From contig NZ_CP007806.1 in NCBI RefSeq assembly GCF_000219535.2, forward strand, positions 1,176,501 to 1,240,500: DNA of 64,000 nt, given 5' to 3'. Below, one piece after another: positions 33,111-41,943 of the stretch (positions within the stretch are counted from its first letter, which is position 1; each line of letters begins with the position of its first letter). The notes below the pieces were generated by a model. The model made no database searches. It was not told the origin of the DNA and worked only from the letters and a program-made list of their open reading frames with translations. Made by a program: the position numbers and the translations under genes. The stretch comes from Brevibacillus laterosporus LMG 15441 (GTDB taxonomy: Bacteria; Bacillota; Bacilli; Brevibacillales; Brevibacillaceae).

Positions 33111-34022
33111 ATGACGAACAGAGGACAACAACAGGTAACAGCAGATAAACAACAGCAAAGCCGTGGCTTTTCCCGACACTTCAATAGCCAGCAGACCTTG
33201 CAAAAGGATCAGAATGCACCAGTCATTTCAGTCTGTGATGTCTCACATCGATATGGAAATCAAGCGGTTTTACATCAGGTGAGCATTGAAATTGGGGCGG
33301 GTGAGTGGCTAGGGATTATTGGACCGAACGGCAGTGGTAAATCTACCCTGCTATCTTTGATGTCACGAGCAGAGACACCATCTGCTGGACAAATTCTTGT
33401 ATATGGAAAAGACATTAAATCATATGGGAGAAAAAAATTGTCCCAGCATATGGCTGTCCTCCAACAGGAAACAATTCCTCCGATTCATTATACGGTTCAA
33501 GAAGTCGTAGAAATGGGACGTTTCCCATATCAATCCTGGTGGGGAACAGAAGCAGAGGATAGCGGACCATTTATTGATAGTATCATGGAACGATTGCAAT
33601 TAAAGAGGTTGGCAAACAAAAGGCTAGATCAATTAAGCGGCGGACAACGACAGAGAGCTGCGTTAGCTAAGCTCATGGCTCAGTCGCCTAGCATCGTTTT
33701 GTTAGATGAACCTACTACTTATTTAGATATTCATTATCAAGTGCAATTCATGGATGTAGTGCAGGAATGGCAGCGGGAGTGCGGGGTAACGGTCGTGTCT
33801 GTTTTACACGATCTGAATTTAGCTGCTCTTTACTGTGATCGGATTATTGTACTACATGATGGAAGGATTTCGGCTGAGGGAACACCGTCGGAAATGATGA
33901 CCACAGAACGACTTTCTGACGTTTTCCAAGTAAACACAGCGATTATCAAGCATCCTCAAACAGAGCGACCACAAGTGCTAGTTTGCCCGAAACAGCAAGT
34001 AGAAAAGCTGATAATTGAATAG
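33111..34022 (+). CDS. ABC importer ATPase, BtuD/FecE family (303 aa)
   Basis: Walker A GPNGSGKST at about residues 70-78, Q-loop VLQQET, signature LSGGQRQRAALA, Walker B SIVLLDEPTTYLD and a switch His in SVLHDLN mark an active ABC ATPase of the iron-siderophore/B12 class. There is an unusual Gln-rich extension of about 35 residues before the ABC core. ATG 33111 follows GGGGAGG at 33094-33100; a TTG at 33105 is the alternative. It powers the permease encoded just upstream and ends at a strong terminator. Confidence 0.92.
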   Translation: MTNRGQQQVTADKQQQSRGFSRHFNSQQTLQKDQNAPVISVCDVSHRYGNQAVLHQVSIEIGAGEWLGIIGPNGSGKSTLLSLMSRAETPSAGQILVYGKDIKSYGRKKLSQHMAVLQQETIPPIHYTVQEVVEMGRFPYQSWWGTEAEDSGPFIDSIMERLQLKRLANKRLDQLSGGQRQRAALAKLMAQSPSIVLLDEPTTYLDIHYQVQFMDVVQEWQRECGVTVVSVLHDLNLAALYCDRIIVLHDGRISAEGTPSEMMTTERLSDVFQVNTAIIKHPQTERPQVLVCPKQQVEKLIIE

Positions 34023-34038
34023 GCACATCGTAAGAAAA

Positions 34039-34074
34039 CCCCAAGCAGAAGTTGACGATCTGCTTGGGGTTTTT
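34039..34074. terminator. Bidirectional terminator between importer and csaB operons
   Basis: CCCCAAGCAGA (34039-34049) pairs perfectly with TCTGCTTGGGG (34059-34069), followed by TTTTT. AAAA on the left gives a T-run for the minus-strand genes, so it serves both directions. Confidence 0.9.
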
Positions 34075-34077
34075 GTC

Positions 34078-34926
34078 TTATTTCTTTTGATATACGCAAA
34101 CAACCATCTTCACAAAATACTCACGGAACAAAGATGTTTTTGCTAAATTCGCTACCACATTGCGCAAAGGGATTTCTTTTTGATATACAGCAGGGTAGTG
34201 AACGCCTTTTTGAATGTTGCGGAAACGTCTGATTGTCATGTGATTGATATACGAGAAGTACTCGGAACCATCTGGACGTTTGCTGATACGAAAGCCTAAA
34301 CGATCTTTCCCGTCTGGCAAATCCTGCACGAGCTTACGATACGCATCAATCAGGGTTTGTTCAGAAAAGAAGGAGTGAACCCAAGGGAATCCGATTGCAT
34401 CTGACAAGTGAGCGCCGTATGGATGATAATACGGTGGGAAGTTAATGTAGAGATGACCGCCCTTTTTTAACACACGGAAGCATTCCTCCAGCGTTTTCTC
34501 TGGGTTATCTACATGCTCCATCGCATCATTCATAATAATTGTATCGAACGTCTCGTCTTCAAATAACATTTTGGATGCATCACCGGTCATGAAGGAAGCG
34601 ATGTGATCCAAGCCTTTTTCCCTAGCAAAGGCATTACCTTCTTCTGCATAATGAGGGACAATGTCAATTCCGATAATCTTTTCTGGGCCAAATGTAGCGT
34701 AGTAGCAGGTTTTACCACCACCGCCACAGCCGATATCTAGCACGGTCTTATTTTTGAACATTTCTTCCTGAGAATGGAATGGCAGGAAGAATTGAATGGT
34801 CTGATCACCCTTGCGAAATTGCCATTCGGTATAACTCATTTTACCGTCATTCGCTAGATTGAACGGGTGGACCGGCAAAGGAAACATTTTGTTTAATGCG
34901 ATAAGTAATGACGAAGAGAATGACAA
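34078..34926 (-). CDS. Class I SAM-dependent methyltransferase (282 aa)
   Basis: The SAM-binding core is clear: VLDIGCGGGGKTCYYA, IIGIDIVPHYAEEG and FDTIIMNDAMEHVDNPEKTL, then LKKGGHLYINFPPYYHPYG. This is the methyltransferase-11 type used in small-molecule, lipid or glycan modification. TTG 34926 is 9 nt after AAGGAGG and is preferred to ATG 34950, which would overlap the upstream stop region. The gene is 31 nt downstream of csaB on the same strand and is probably co-transcribed, so methylation of a cell-wall polysaccharide is possible. The substrate is not shown by the sequence. Confidence 0.85.
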   Translation of the reverse strand: MSFSSSLLIALNKMFPLPVHPFNLANDGKMSYTEWQFRKGDQTIQFFLPFHSQEEMFKNKTVLDIGCGGGGKTCYYATFGPEKIIGIDIVPHYAEEGNAFAREKGLDHIASFMTGDASKMLFEDETFDTIIMNDAMEHVDNPEKTLEECFRVLKKGGHLYINFPPYYHPYGAHLSDAIGFPWVHSFFSEQTLIDAYRKLVQDLPDGKDRLGFRISKRPDGSEYFSYINHMTIRRFRNIQKGVHYPAVYQKEIPLRNVVANLAKTSLFREYFVKMVVCVYQKK

Positions 34927-34957
34927 GGTATTTTGCCTCCTTACAAACAAACGACAG

Positions 34958-36061
34958 TTATTTCTTGCTGGCTAACGCTTGTAATACGAGCTCACTACTT
35001 TTCATAGCTTCCGCTTTGAGCAAGTCAGCCCTTTCACGGATGATGGCTTGCTCCCGATCTAGATGTAGCATACGATCGTCAAGTAGTGTAAGCAACTGCT
35101 CTGATGTTAAATCCTTGATATGGCCCGCACAGGTCATGCCTGCACGTTCCACAAAACGATCAATTTTAGGATCATAGGAAATCCCGATAAACGGAATGTG
35201 AAGCATACAAGCAAGGATCAAAGAGTGAAGCCTCATCCCCACCACGTAATCTGCTTGCTTCAGGATGCACATAATGTCATGAAAAGAGACATGGTCCTTG
35301 AGCATTGCCGCACCCTTATGCTGCATCACCTTCAGAATATCCTCAGAAGGGGCGATATCGCTTGGAAAATGCATGGGTAGAAACAAGACGTTCCAACCAC
35401 GTTCCTGATAATAATCCGCAGCATCGGCAATCACCTGTTTGAAACGCTCTTCCGTTTTCCAATCACGAACAGAAAAGATCACAAGCGGTCGGGATGAATC
35501 TTCGAACATGGGTGATACCAGCTCAGCCCCGCGTTCATCCGAAATGTCCTCAGGATGAATAGTGAGGGCAGGGTCCGCTGTAACATATAACGGTGCCTTG
35601 GTTACCCCACAAGCTTTAAAATCTTCACCTGATTCATGATCGCGTACAGTAATGACATCTACATGATTCACGACTGTTTTAATCATGGAACGGCTAAAGG
35701 ATTTTAGGATAGGACCGAAGCCTTGCGCATAAAATACGACGGGCTTGCCTAATAATTTGGCAATTGTAACGATCCCGAGATAATAGAGTACACTGCGGGG
35801 GCTGGTAACGTCCTGCATGAGTGTACCGCCACCCATTACCAACAGGTCGCTTTGCTTTAATTCTCGCACAATCGTGGAGAGCTTCCAACGATTATGGGCG
35901 GATATCCCAAATAGCGATGTTGTCCGCTCAGGCGTATTTGACAACACGGATAGGGAAATATTCGGTTGTTCTCGTCTGAGCGAGGTAATGATTCCGTATA
36001 ACACAACATCGTCCCCGGCATTATTAAAGCCGTAATATCCGGAGATGAGAATTCGCGACAT
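34958..36061 (-). CDS. csaB: Polysaccharide pyruvyl transferase CsaB (367 aa)
   Basis: CsaB adds pyruvate ketals to the secondary cell-wall polymer, creating the ligand for SLH domains of S-layer proteins. The N-terminus ISGYYGFNNAGDDVVLYGII, LVMGGGTLMQDVTSPRS, VVFYAQGFGPI and VVGMRLHSLILACMLHIPF are hallmark segments of the family, and the length is typical. The protein is cytosolic. AGAAGGTT precedes ATG 36061. The methyltransferase gene follows in the same operon. In Paenibacillaceae and Bacillus anthracis relatives csaB marks an SLH-anchored S-layer, which supports the assigned lineage. Confidence 0.92.
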   Translation of the reverse strand: MSRILISGYYGFNNAGDDVVLYGIITSLRREQPNISLSVLSNTPERTTSLFGISAHNRWKLSTIVRELKQSDLLVMGGGTLMQDVTSPRSVLYYLGIVTIAKLLGKPVVFYAQGFGPILKSFSRSMIKTVVNHVDVITVRDHESGEDFKACGVTKAPLYVTADPALTIHPEDISDERGAELVSPMFEDSSRPLVIFSVRDWKTEERFKQVIADAADYYQERGWNVLFLPMHFPSDIAPSEDILKVMQHKGAAMLKDHVSFHDIMCILKQADYVVGMRLHSLILACMLHIPFIGISYDPKIDRFVERAGMTCAGHIKDLTSEQLLTLLDDRMLHLDREQAIIRERADLLKAEAMKSSELVLQALASKK

Positions 36062-36201
36062 GAGAGAACCTTCTTTCTATTCAAACGTACTGGTAACGTA
36101 ACTGATAAGTAGTATACAATCATAAGTGCCGTTTTTCTAAATTGGGCACATCCTCAAGTATAATCGAGAGGCGATAGGTAAGTAAAGCGAAGGAGATAGA
36201 A

Positions 36202-36318
36202 CTACATAATATAGTAGATTCCTGCGGCAACTAACAATCCACTAAGTACGATAAAGCTGATCATTACATACAGGATGCCTTTGTTTTTTCGTCTTCGATA
36301 GAAAAACTCATCAAACAT
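36202..36318 (-). CDS. 38-aa single-pass membrane peptide
   Basis: A short ORF with a good ribosome site (AGAGGGG, 9 nt before ATG 36318). The first 14 residues are charged (FDEFFYRRRKNKG) and the rest is one hydrophobic helix (YVMISFIVLSGLLVAAGIYY) ending IM. The architecture is cytoplasmic N-terminus, membrane helix and no C-terminal tail, fitting small Bacillales membrane proteins. Function is unknown. It stands alone between csaB and the divergent PrmA-like gene. Confidence 0.6.
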   Translation of the reverse strand: MFDEFFYRRRKNKGILYVMISFIVLSGLLVAAGIYYIM

Positions 36319-36414
36319 CGTGTAGACCCCTCTCTTAAACACGCTCTAATACCGTTCATATTACCATGTCTACACTAGGATACGCTAGATTTTTGGAAGA
36401 AAGGAACTTGTTGC

Positions 36415-37350
36415 ATGACAAAATATTGGATGAAATATACGCTTTCCCTACCGGGAGAATTAGAGGAGATATTTTCCTATACCATTATGGAAACCGAATA
36501 CACATTAGGATGGATTGAACCTCAAGTAGAGGTCATTACGACTAATAATGGATACGATTATGCAGAACTGACTGAGAAACCGATGACCGCCTATTTGTTT
36601 GAGCCATTATCCACTACGGAGCAGGAACAGACAGCTCGACTACAGAGATATCTTGATCAATGGGAAGGCAGAATTAAAGTCACAGCCACTGAACAAGTAG
36701 AGGAGGAGAATGAATCGTGGAAAGATGAGTTTACCTCCGTACAAGTGGGGGATTGGGTAATAGCTCCCTCTTGGGAAGATGCGCAGGTGCTAGAGCAAGC
36801 AGAGCATGTGCTCTACATTGATCCCGGTGCTGCCTTTGGAACGGGGTATCATGGAACAACACAGGATATTTTACGGTTTTTACAGGAGAGCGAATTAGCT
36901 GGCAAAACCATTTTGGATGTAGGAGCTGGTTCAGGAATTCTCTCTATTTTCAGCTTGTTAAATGGCGCCGCATATCCTGTCTATGCCGCAGATATCAACC
37001 CGGAGACTGATTATCAGCTAAAGCAAAATCTGGCTCTTAATCAATTATCTGATCAATCTGTGAAGGTGCTGATAGGGGATGCATCCGTCGACGATCATCT
37101 GTTATCCTTGGAAAAATATTTTGATTTTATCTTCATTAATATTGGCGGAGAAGAAGTGATACAAATGCTGCCGCTAGTAAAACGTACCTGTAAGCCTACT
37201 GGCCGCTTACTCCTATCAGGAATAGTAGAATGGATTTTGCCACAGGTAGTAGAAGCCTATGAACAAGCAGGATTTTATGTGATGGAACAAAAACAGAGCG
37301 AAGAATGGGTGACACTCTTATTGGAATTGTGCGACAATAAAGGAAAATAG
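36415..37350 (+). CDS. PrmA-like 50S ribosomal protein L11 methyltransferase family (311 aa)
   Basis: The SAM domain contains DPGAAFGTGYHGTTQDILRF, TILDVGAGSGILSIF, VYAADINPETD and FIFINIGGEEVI, the pattern of PrmA, which trimethylates L11. In canonical PrmA the first motif is DPGxAFGTGTHxTT; here THP is replaced by YHG, and the DNPP-like NxxPP motif is changed to NIGG. The gene is not next to dnaJ/rsmE, the usual place of prmA in Bacillales. It may therefore be a paralogue with another substrate. AAAGGAA precedes ATG 36415. It is followed closely by a thiolase gene. Confidence 0.75.
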   Translation: MTKYWMKYTLSLPGELEEIFSYTIMETEYTLGWIEPQVEVITTNNGYDYAELTEKPMTAYLFEPLSTTEQEQTARLQRYLDQWEGRIKVTATEQVEEENESWKDEFTSVQVGDWVIAPSWEDAQVLEQAEHVLYIDPGAAFGTGYHGTTQDILRFLQESELAGKTILDVGAGSGILSIFSLLNGAAYPVYAADINPETDYQLKQNLALNQLSDQSVKVLIGDASVDDHLLSLEKYFDFIFINIGGEEVIQMLPLVKRTCKPTGRLLLSGIVEWILPQVVEAYEQAGFYVMEQKQSEEWVTLLLELCDNKGK

Positions 37351-37373
37351 TTGCATCCCAAAGGAGGAGAAGC

Positions 37374-38549
37374 ATGGCAGAGCCTATCGTAATTGTCGCA
37401 GCAAAACGGACGCCCATTGGAACATTTGGCGGTATGTTTCAGGATGTGTCAGCACGTAAATTAGCTGAACTAACGATTCGTGACATCATGGATACAACAG
37501 GGATCGACCCCGAAGACATTGATGAGGTTATTCTAGGTAATTGTATTCAACGTACAGATGAGCCGAATATTGCAAGAACAGCTCTTTTAGACGCTGGTCT
37601 GCCCCAGCAAGTGACAGGATTGACTGTTCAGCGACAATGTTCCTCCGGTATGCAGGCAATTGTTTCAGGTCTGCAACAGATAGCTTTAGGAGATAGCGAG
37701 GTTGTAATCGCGGGCGGTGTGGAGAGCATGAGTCGCGCTCCTTATGTCTTGAAGCAGGCCCGTTTTGGCAAGAGGCTCATGCATGGTGAAATGACAGACG
37801 CTTTATGGGAGCTGCTTACAGACCCGCATCACGATATTTTAATGGGTGAAACAGCAGAACGTTTGGCGGATCGCTATAAGATCAGCCGGGAGGAGCAGGA
37901 TGAGATCGCTTATTTAAGTCATCAGAAAGCGGCGCATGCCACGAAAGAGGGGCTTTTTAAGGACGAAATCATCCCGATTGTTTTGAGTAAAAAAAATAAA
38001 ACGAACACGCTCACCGCAGATGAGCATATTCGCCCAGACATTACGCTCGATGCCTTAGCTACATTAAAGCCAACCTTTCGTGAGGAGGGAACGGTTACAG
38101 CGGGGAATGCTTCAGGCTTAAATGATGGTGCCTCTGCCGTGCTATTAATGAAAGAGAGTAAAGCTAAAAATCTTGGACTTACTGTACTAGGGCGCATTGT
38201 ATCTTACGCATGGGCCGGAGTCGAGCCTGACTTAATGGGGTATGGACCAGTGCCAGCCACACAAAAAGCCTTGAAGAAAGCAGGGCTTCGTTTGCAAGAC
38301 ATACAACTGATTGAGGTTAATGAAGCATTTGCTTCTCAGTATTTGGCGGTAGAAAAGCTATTGGAATTGGATCGAACCATTACGAACGTAAATGGCAGTG
38401 GGATATCGCTTGGTCATCCAGTCGGCTCAACAGGCTGCCGCTTAATCGTCACCCTCCTGCATGAAATGAAACGCCGCCAGCTGCATAGAGGGTTAGCTAC
38501 TTTATGTGTAGGTGGCGGACTGGGTATGAGTATGATTGTTGAACGATAA
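37374..38549 (+). CDS. Thiolase-family acetyl-CoA acyltransferase (391 aa)
   Basis: Thiolases condense or cleave acyl-CoA and acetyl-CoA. The nucleophile motif VQRQCSSGMQAI, the glycine-rich GGVESMSRAPYV, the substrate-loop residue in EVNEAFASQYLAVE, and the C-terminal SGISLGHPVGSTGCR and CVGGGLGMSMIVE (second catalytic Cys) are complete. Length is standard. AAAGGAGG precedes ATG 37374. It may act in acetoacetyl-CoA formation or as the thiolase step of beta-oxidation, since the fadB/etf genes lie further downstream. Which direction it serves cannot be told from sequence. Confidence 0.92.
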   Translation: MAEPIVIVAAKRTPIGTFGGMFQDVSARKLAELTIRDIMDTTGIDPEDIDEVILGNCIQRTDEPNIARTALLDAGLPQQVTGLTVQRQCSSGMQAIVSGLQQIALGDSEVVIAGGVESMSRAPYVLKQARFGKRLMHGEMTDALWELLTDPHHDILMGETAERLADRYKISREEQDEIAYLSHQKAAHATKEGLFKDEIIPIVLSKKNKTNTLTADEHIRPDITLDALATLKPTFREEGTVTAGNASGLNDGASAVLLMKESKAKNLGLTVLGRIVSYAWAGVEPDLMGYGPVPATQKALKKAGLRLQDIQLIEVNEAFASQYLAVEKLLELDRTITNVNGSGISLGHPVGSTGCRLIVTLLHEMKRRQLHRGLATLCVGGGLGMSMIVER

Positions 38550-38640
38550 AATGAAACGAAGGCTGGCAGGGGATAATCCTGAGAACAGATTCGACTTGGT
38601 AGCTATTGCATAAATCGTACATTTTTTGACCATAGTATAA

Positions 38641-38666
38641 AGGACCCTGTATAGGGTTCTTTTTTG
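38641..38666 (+). terminator. Rho-independent terminator after thiolase gene
   Basis: AGGACCCT and AGGGTTCT pair (one G-T wobble) around a GTAT loop and are followed by TTTTTT. Confidence 0.75.
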
Positions 38667-38698
38667 TATACACTGTGATGAGGTAAGGGGAAGATCAG

Positions 38699-39745
38699 AT
38701 GCAAGTCAAGCAAAAGGAAACCGTCAAAAAAGTGATCGTCATTGTCCTTTGCGTCTTATTTTTAGCGTTGTTAGCCTATCTAGGTACTGCTTTTCAACAA
38801 TACAAGCAGATGACGCAAGATTGGTATGAGCCGCTTCCTCAGGTGAGCGGCTCTTCATTTCCACACAACACCTCCATTTTGCAGACGCCAGGGGTTCCCT
38901 TGGATCAGTCCCCCAATCTTACAGCAGAAGAGCTTTATCACAAAGAACAAACCCTTCAGCCCTTTAGTATGATGCTAATCGGTACGGATAGTCGAAAAGG
39001 GGAGCGGGCACGCTCCGATACCCTACTGATAGCTACCATTAATCCGATAACGCAACAAGCACAATTGATCTCAATTCCTCGTGATACCTATATAAAAATT
39101 CCCGGTAAAGGCTTTGATAAAGTAAATCACGCTACTGCCTTTGGCGGACCGGCTCTGTTAAAAAAAACCTTGGAAGACTACTTATCCATTAAGATTGACC
39201 GTTATGCCACGATTGATTTTGATGGCTTCCGAAAGCTTATTGATGAATTGGGCGGTGTAGAAGTAACTGTCAAAAAACGTATGAAATATACTGATCCTAG
39301 TGATGGAACCAATATTGATCTATATCCGGGCAAGCAGGTTTTGAACGGGAAGCAAGCGCTAGATTATGCACGCTATCGTAAAAGTGATGTAGGCCACGAA
39401 GACAGCGACTACGAACGAATTGCTCGTCAGCAGGAAATTATCCGAGCCTTAGCTAATAAAGGAGGCTCCATGGATGCATTTTTAAAGGCTTTTAAATTAA
39501 TGGAGATCTTAGGCAAACATATTAAGACAGACCTCACACAAAATGAAATTTCCTCGTTACTTGTCACCTACTATGATCCTAAAAAAAATCACATCACGAC
39601 AGAAACGATTAGAGGACGTGATGAACGCATCTGGAATCATTCAACACTTGGCTGGTACTATTTAGTTTCTTCCGGTGAGAGAGAACGAATCCAGGAAAAA
39701 ATAAAAAAAGTATTGAGTGCGAAAGCAGAAGATAACCAGAGATGA
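38699..39745 (+). CDS. LytR-CpsA-Psr (LCP) family cell-wall glycopolymer ligase (348 aa)
   Basis: LCP enzymes attach teichoic-acid-like or secondary polymers from undecaprenyl phosphate to peptidoglycan outside the membrane. One N-terminal membrane helix (about residues 11-32, VIVIVLCVLFLALLAYLGTA) is followed by the LCP domain: MMLIGTDSRKGERARSDTLL, LISIPRDTYIKIPG, FDKVNHATAFGG, GGVEVTV and LDYARYRKSDVGHEDSDYER. The arginines and aspartates that bind the pyrophosphate lipid are present. GAGGTAAGGGG precedes ATG 38699. It is probably monocistronic. Confidence 0.92.
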   Translation: MQVKQKETVKKVIVIVLCVLFLALLAYLGTAFQQYKQMTQDWYEPLPQVSGSSFPHNTSILQTPGVPLDQSPNLTAEELYHKEQTLQPFSMMLIGTDSRKGERARSDTLLIATINPITQQAQLISIPRDTYIKIPGKGFDKVNHATAFGGPALLKKTLEDYLSIKIDRYATIDFDGFRKLIDELGGVEVTVKKRMKYTDPSDGTNIDLYPGKQVLNGKQALDYARYRKSDVGHEDSDYERIARQQEIIRALANKGGSMDAFLKAFKLMEILGKHIKTDLTQNEISSLLVTYYDPKKNHITTETIRGRDERIWNHSTLGWYYLVSSGERERIQEKIKKVLSAKAEDNQR

Positions 39746-39975
39746 TGCTCTCTTATTTTTATACAGCTAAAAATGTGAAAACGAGAGATGTGGGGTAGGA
39801 AAGGCATAACTATGAGTTGGAGCAGTCCATTCTGTTTCGTTTTGCCTTTCCTGGCTGGAAAGATTAGTAAAAAAATCTGGAAAAGTCTATCTATTTAGAA
39901 TAAAATAGTCAAATAAGGAGAGATTGTGAATGTGAAGATGGGAAAGATGAGGTATCAAAGGTTGGAGGGAAAGCG
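39746..39975 (+). other. Intergenic region with 10-bp inverted repeat upstream of lcfA
   Basis: AGGAAAGGCA (39797-39806) and TGCCTTTCCT (39843-39852) are perfect complements 36 bp apart. They could form a hairpin in the leader of the fatty-acid ligase gene or act as a terminator of the LCP gene; there is no good T-run. No FadR-type box was seen here. Confidence 0.4.
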
Positions 39976-41685
39976 ATGTTAATTGCCAAGCCTTGGTTAT
40001 CTTGTTACCCAGCAGAAGTCCCCGCTACAGTGGAATACCCCCGTGTTCCATTGACGTACTTTTTAGAAAAATCAGCACAAGATTATCCACAAAATTATGC
40101 TCTTTCTTTTATGGGAAAGCGCATAACCTATCAAGAATTGCTCACCCAATCCTATCGTTTTGCTCATGTATTACGATCGCGAGGCGTACAAAAAGGAGAT
40201 CGCATTGCTATAATGCTGCCAAATATTCCACAAACCATAATCGCTTTTTATGGAGCGATGTTTGCTGGAGCGGTGGTTGTTATGACCAATCCTTTGTATA
40301 CAGAACGTGAATTAACGCACCAGCTAAACGATTCTGGTGCAGTTGCCATTGTCACCCTCGATCTCTTATACAATCGAGTGCAAAATGTGAGGTCAAATAC
40401 CAAATTACTTCATGTATTTCTAACCAGCATACGAGATTTTTTACCTCCAATGAAGAAAGCGCTTTATCCGATTGCCCAGAAATTTGATAAAAAAGCAGTG
40501 CCAGTCCCAGCGATTCTCTATCAGGACGGGGTAGAGAGTTTTGTGCGTGCTCTAAAACAGGCGCCAACGGATCCGATCCATATTGAAGCAAATTGGGAGG
40601 AAGAATTAGCCCTATTGCAATATACAGGTGGAACAACAGGTCTTGCCAAGGGAGTGATGCTTACCCATCGAAATCTTGTGGCAAACGCTGTTCAATGCAA
40701 GGCAGTTCTTTACAAAATGAAGCAAGGACAAGAGAAAATTCTGGGAGTTCTCCCCTTATTTCATGTTTATGGGCTGACTACCGTGATGAATTGCGGCCTT
40801 CAGATGGGCGCAGAAATCATACTTGTTCCCCGTTTCGACGTTAAGCAAATTCTACAATTAATACAGAAGGAGCGGCCTACAATCTTTCCAGGGGCTCCTA
40901 CCATGTATATTGGTCTGATTAATCATCCAGACATTAAACAATACGATTTGTCCTCTATTGAGGCCTGTGTTAGCGGTTCGGCTCCCTTGCCTTTAGAGGT
41001 ACAGGAGCGATTTGAAGAAATTACAGGCGGAAAGTTGGTAGAGGGCTACGGTTTAACCGAGACCTCTCCTGTTACCCATTCAAATAACCTGTGGGAAAGA
41101 CGCGTTAATAGCAGTATTGGACTTCCATGGCCAGACACGGAAGCTTGTATTATCGACCCAGCAACAGACGAAGCAATGCCTCCAAATCAAATTGGTGAAT
41201 TGGCTGTTCGTGGTCCGCAGGTCATGAAGGGATACTGGAATCGTCCTGAAGACACGGCTATGGTTCTTAAGGATGGCTGGCTGTTGACGGGAGATATAGC
41301 ATATATGGATGAAGAAGGGTTTTTCTACATCGTTGATCGAAAAAAAGATATGATTATTGCTGGGGGATTTAATATCTATCCGCGTGAGGTGGAGGAAGTT
41401 TTGTTTGAACATTCTGCCATTCAAGAGGCTGCGGTAGTCGGTATACCAGATCCATATCGGGGAGAGACAGTGAAAGCCTTCGTTGTCCTAAAGGATTCCT
41501 ATCAGGTAACGGAGGAGGAATTGAATGCTTTCTGTCGTCAGCGATTAGCTAGTTATAAAGTACCGCGTTCCTATGAGTTTAGGGAAGAATTGCCTAAAAC
41601 TATGGTAGGTAAGGTACTTCGTCGTCATTTGCAAGAAGAAGAAAAGAAGCGTATTGAAATAGAAAGTACAAGTAAATTGGGGTAA
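39976..41685 (+). CDS. lcfA: Long-chain fatty-acid-CoA ligase (569 aa)
   Basis: The enzyme activates fatty acids with ATP and CoA, the entry step of beta-oxidation. The AMP-binding signature YTGGTTGLAKGVMLTHRN, VEGYGLTETSPVTH, GWLLTGDIAYMDEEGFF, DRKKDMIIAGGFNIYPREVE and the C-terminal lysine region PKTMVGKVLRR are all present. GGAGGG precedes ATG 39976. The following genes are fadR, fadB, etfB, etfA, trxA and uvrC, the same order as around lcfA in Bacillus subtilis, which supports the symbol. A terminator separates it from fadR. Confidence 0.95.
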   Translation: MLIAKPWLSCYPAEVPATVEYPRVPLTYFLEKSAQDYPQNYALSFMGKRITYQELLTQSYRFAHVLRSRGVQKGDRIAIMLPNIPQTIIAFYGAMFAGAVVVMTNPLYTERELTHQLNDSGAVAIVTLDLLYNRVQNVRSNTKLLHVFLTSIRDFLPPMKKALYPIAQKFDKKAVPVPAILYQDGVESFVRALKQAPTDPIHIEANWEEELALLQYTGGTTGLAKGVMLTHRNLVANAVQCKAVLYKMKQGQEKILGVLPLFHVYGLTTVMNCGLQMGAEIILVPRFDVKQILQLIQKERPTIFPGAPTMYIGLINHPDIKQYDLSSIEACVSGSAPLPLEVQERFEEITGGKLVEGYGLTETSPVTHSNNLWERRVNSSIGLPWPDTEACIIDPATDEAMPPNQIGELAVRGPQVMKGYWNRPEDTAMVLKDGWLLTGDIAYMDEEGFFYIVDRKKDMIIAGGFNIYPREVEEVLFEHSAIQEAAVVGIPDPYRGETVKAFVVLKDSYQVTEEELNAFCRQRLASYKVPRSYEFREELPKTMVGKVLRRHLQEEEKKRIEIESTSKLG

Positions 41686-41697
41686 ATCAAGAAAATG

Positions 41698-41723
41698 TGT
41701 CTAAAATGCGACAAAATTAGACA
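41698..41723 (+). other. Inverted repeat after lcfA
   Basis: TGTCTAA (41698-41704) and TTAGACA (41717-41723) form a perfect 7-bp dyad 12 bp apart just behind the lcfA stop codon. No T-run follows. Confidence 0.4.
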
Positions 41724-41795
41724 TATGAAACGATTTCAGCACATTTCTATCTAGGAAGAATTGCCTATCTTTTCAAATAGAGTTACAATGATAGC

Positions 41796-41832
41796 AACGG
41801 TTTACCCTGACATGGGGTAAGCCGTTTTTTAT
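41796..41832 (+). terminator. Terminator between lcfA and fadR
   Basis: AACGGTTTACCC pairs with GGGTAAGCCGTT across a short loop, then TTTTTATT. It separates lcfA transcripts from the fadR promoter. Confidence 0.8.
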
Positions 41833-41843
41833 TTATCCAATGC

Positions 41844-41870
41844 TTGACAGAGCCGGTTTGGTATTATAAA
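41844..41870 (+). promoter_or_regulatory. fadR promoter
   Basis: TTGACA at 41844-41849 with TATAAA at 41865-41870 (15 bp spacer, slightly short), immediately upstream of the FadR box. Confidence 0.5.
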
Positions 41871-41877
41871 CTTTTCT

Positions 41878-41895
41878 TGAATGAATATTCATTCA
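41878..41895 (+). promoter_or_regulatory. FadR operator
   Basis: TGAATGAATATTCATTCA is a perfect 18-bp palindrome matching the Bacillus FadR box (TGAATGAMTANTCATTCA). It lies just downstream of the putative -10, where the repressor would block its own promoter until long-chain acyl-CoA releases it. Confidence 0.9.
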
Positions 41896-41943
41896 TTTCT
41901 AACAAAAAATAAGGACATCTAAGAAAGTAAAATGGAGGGTAAC

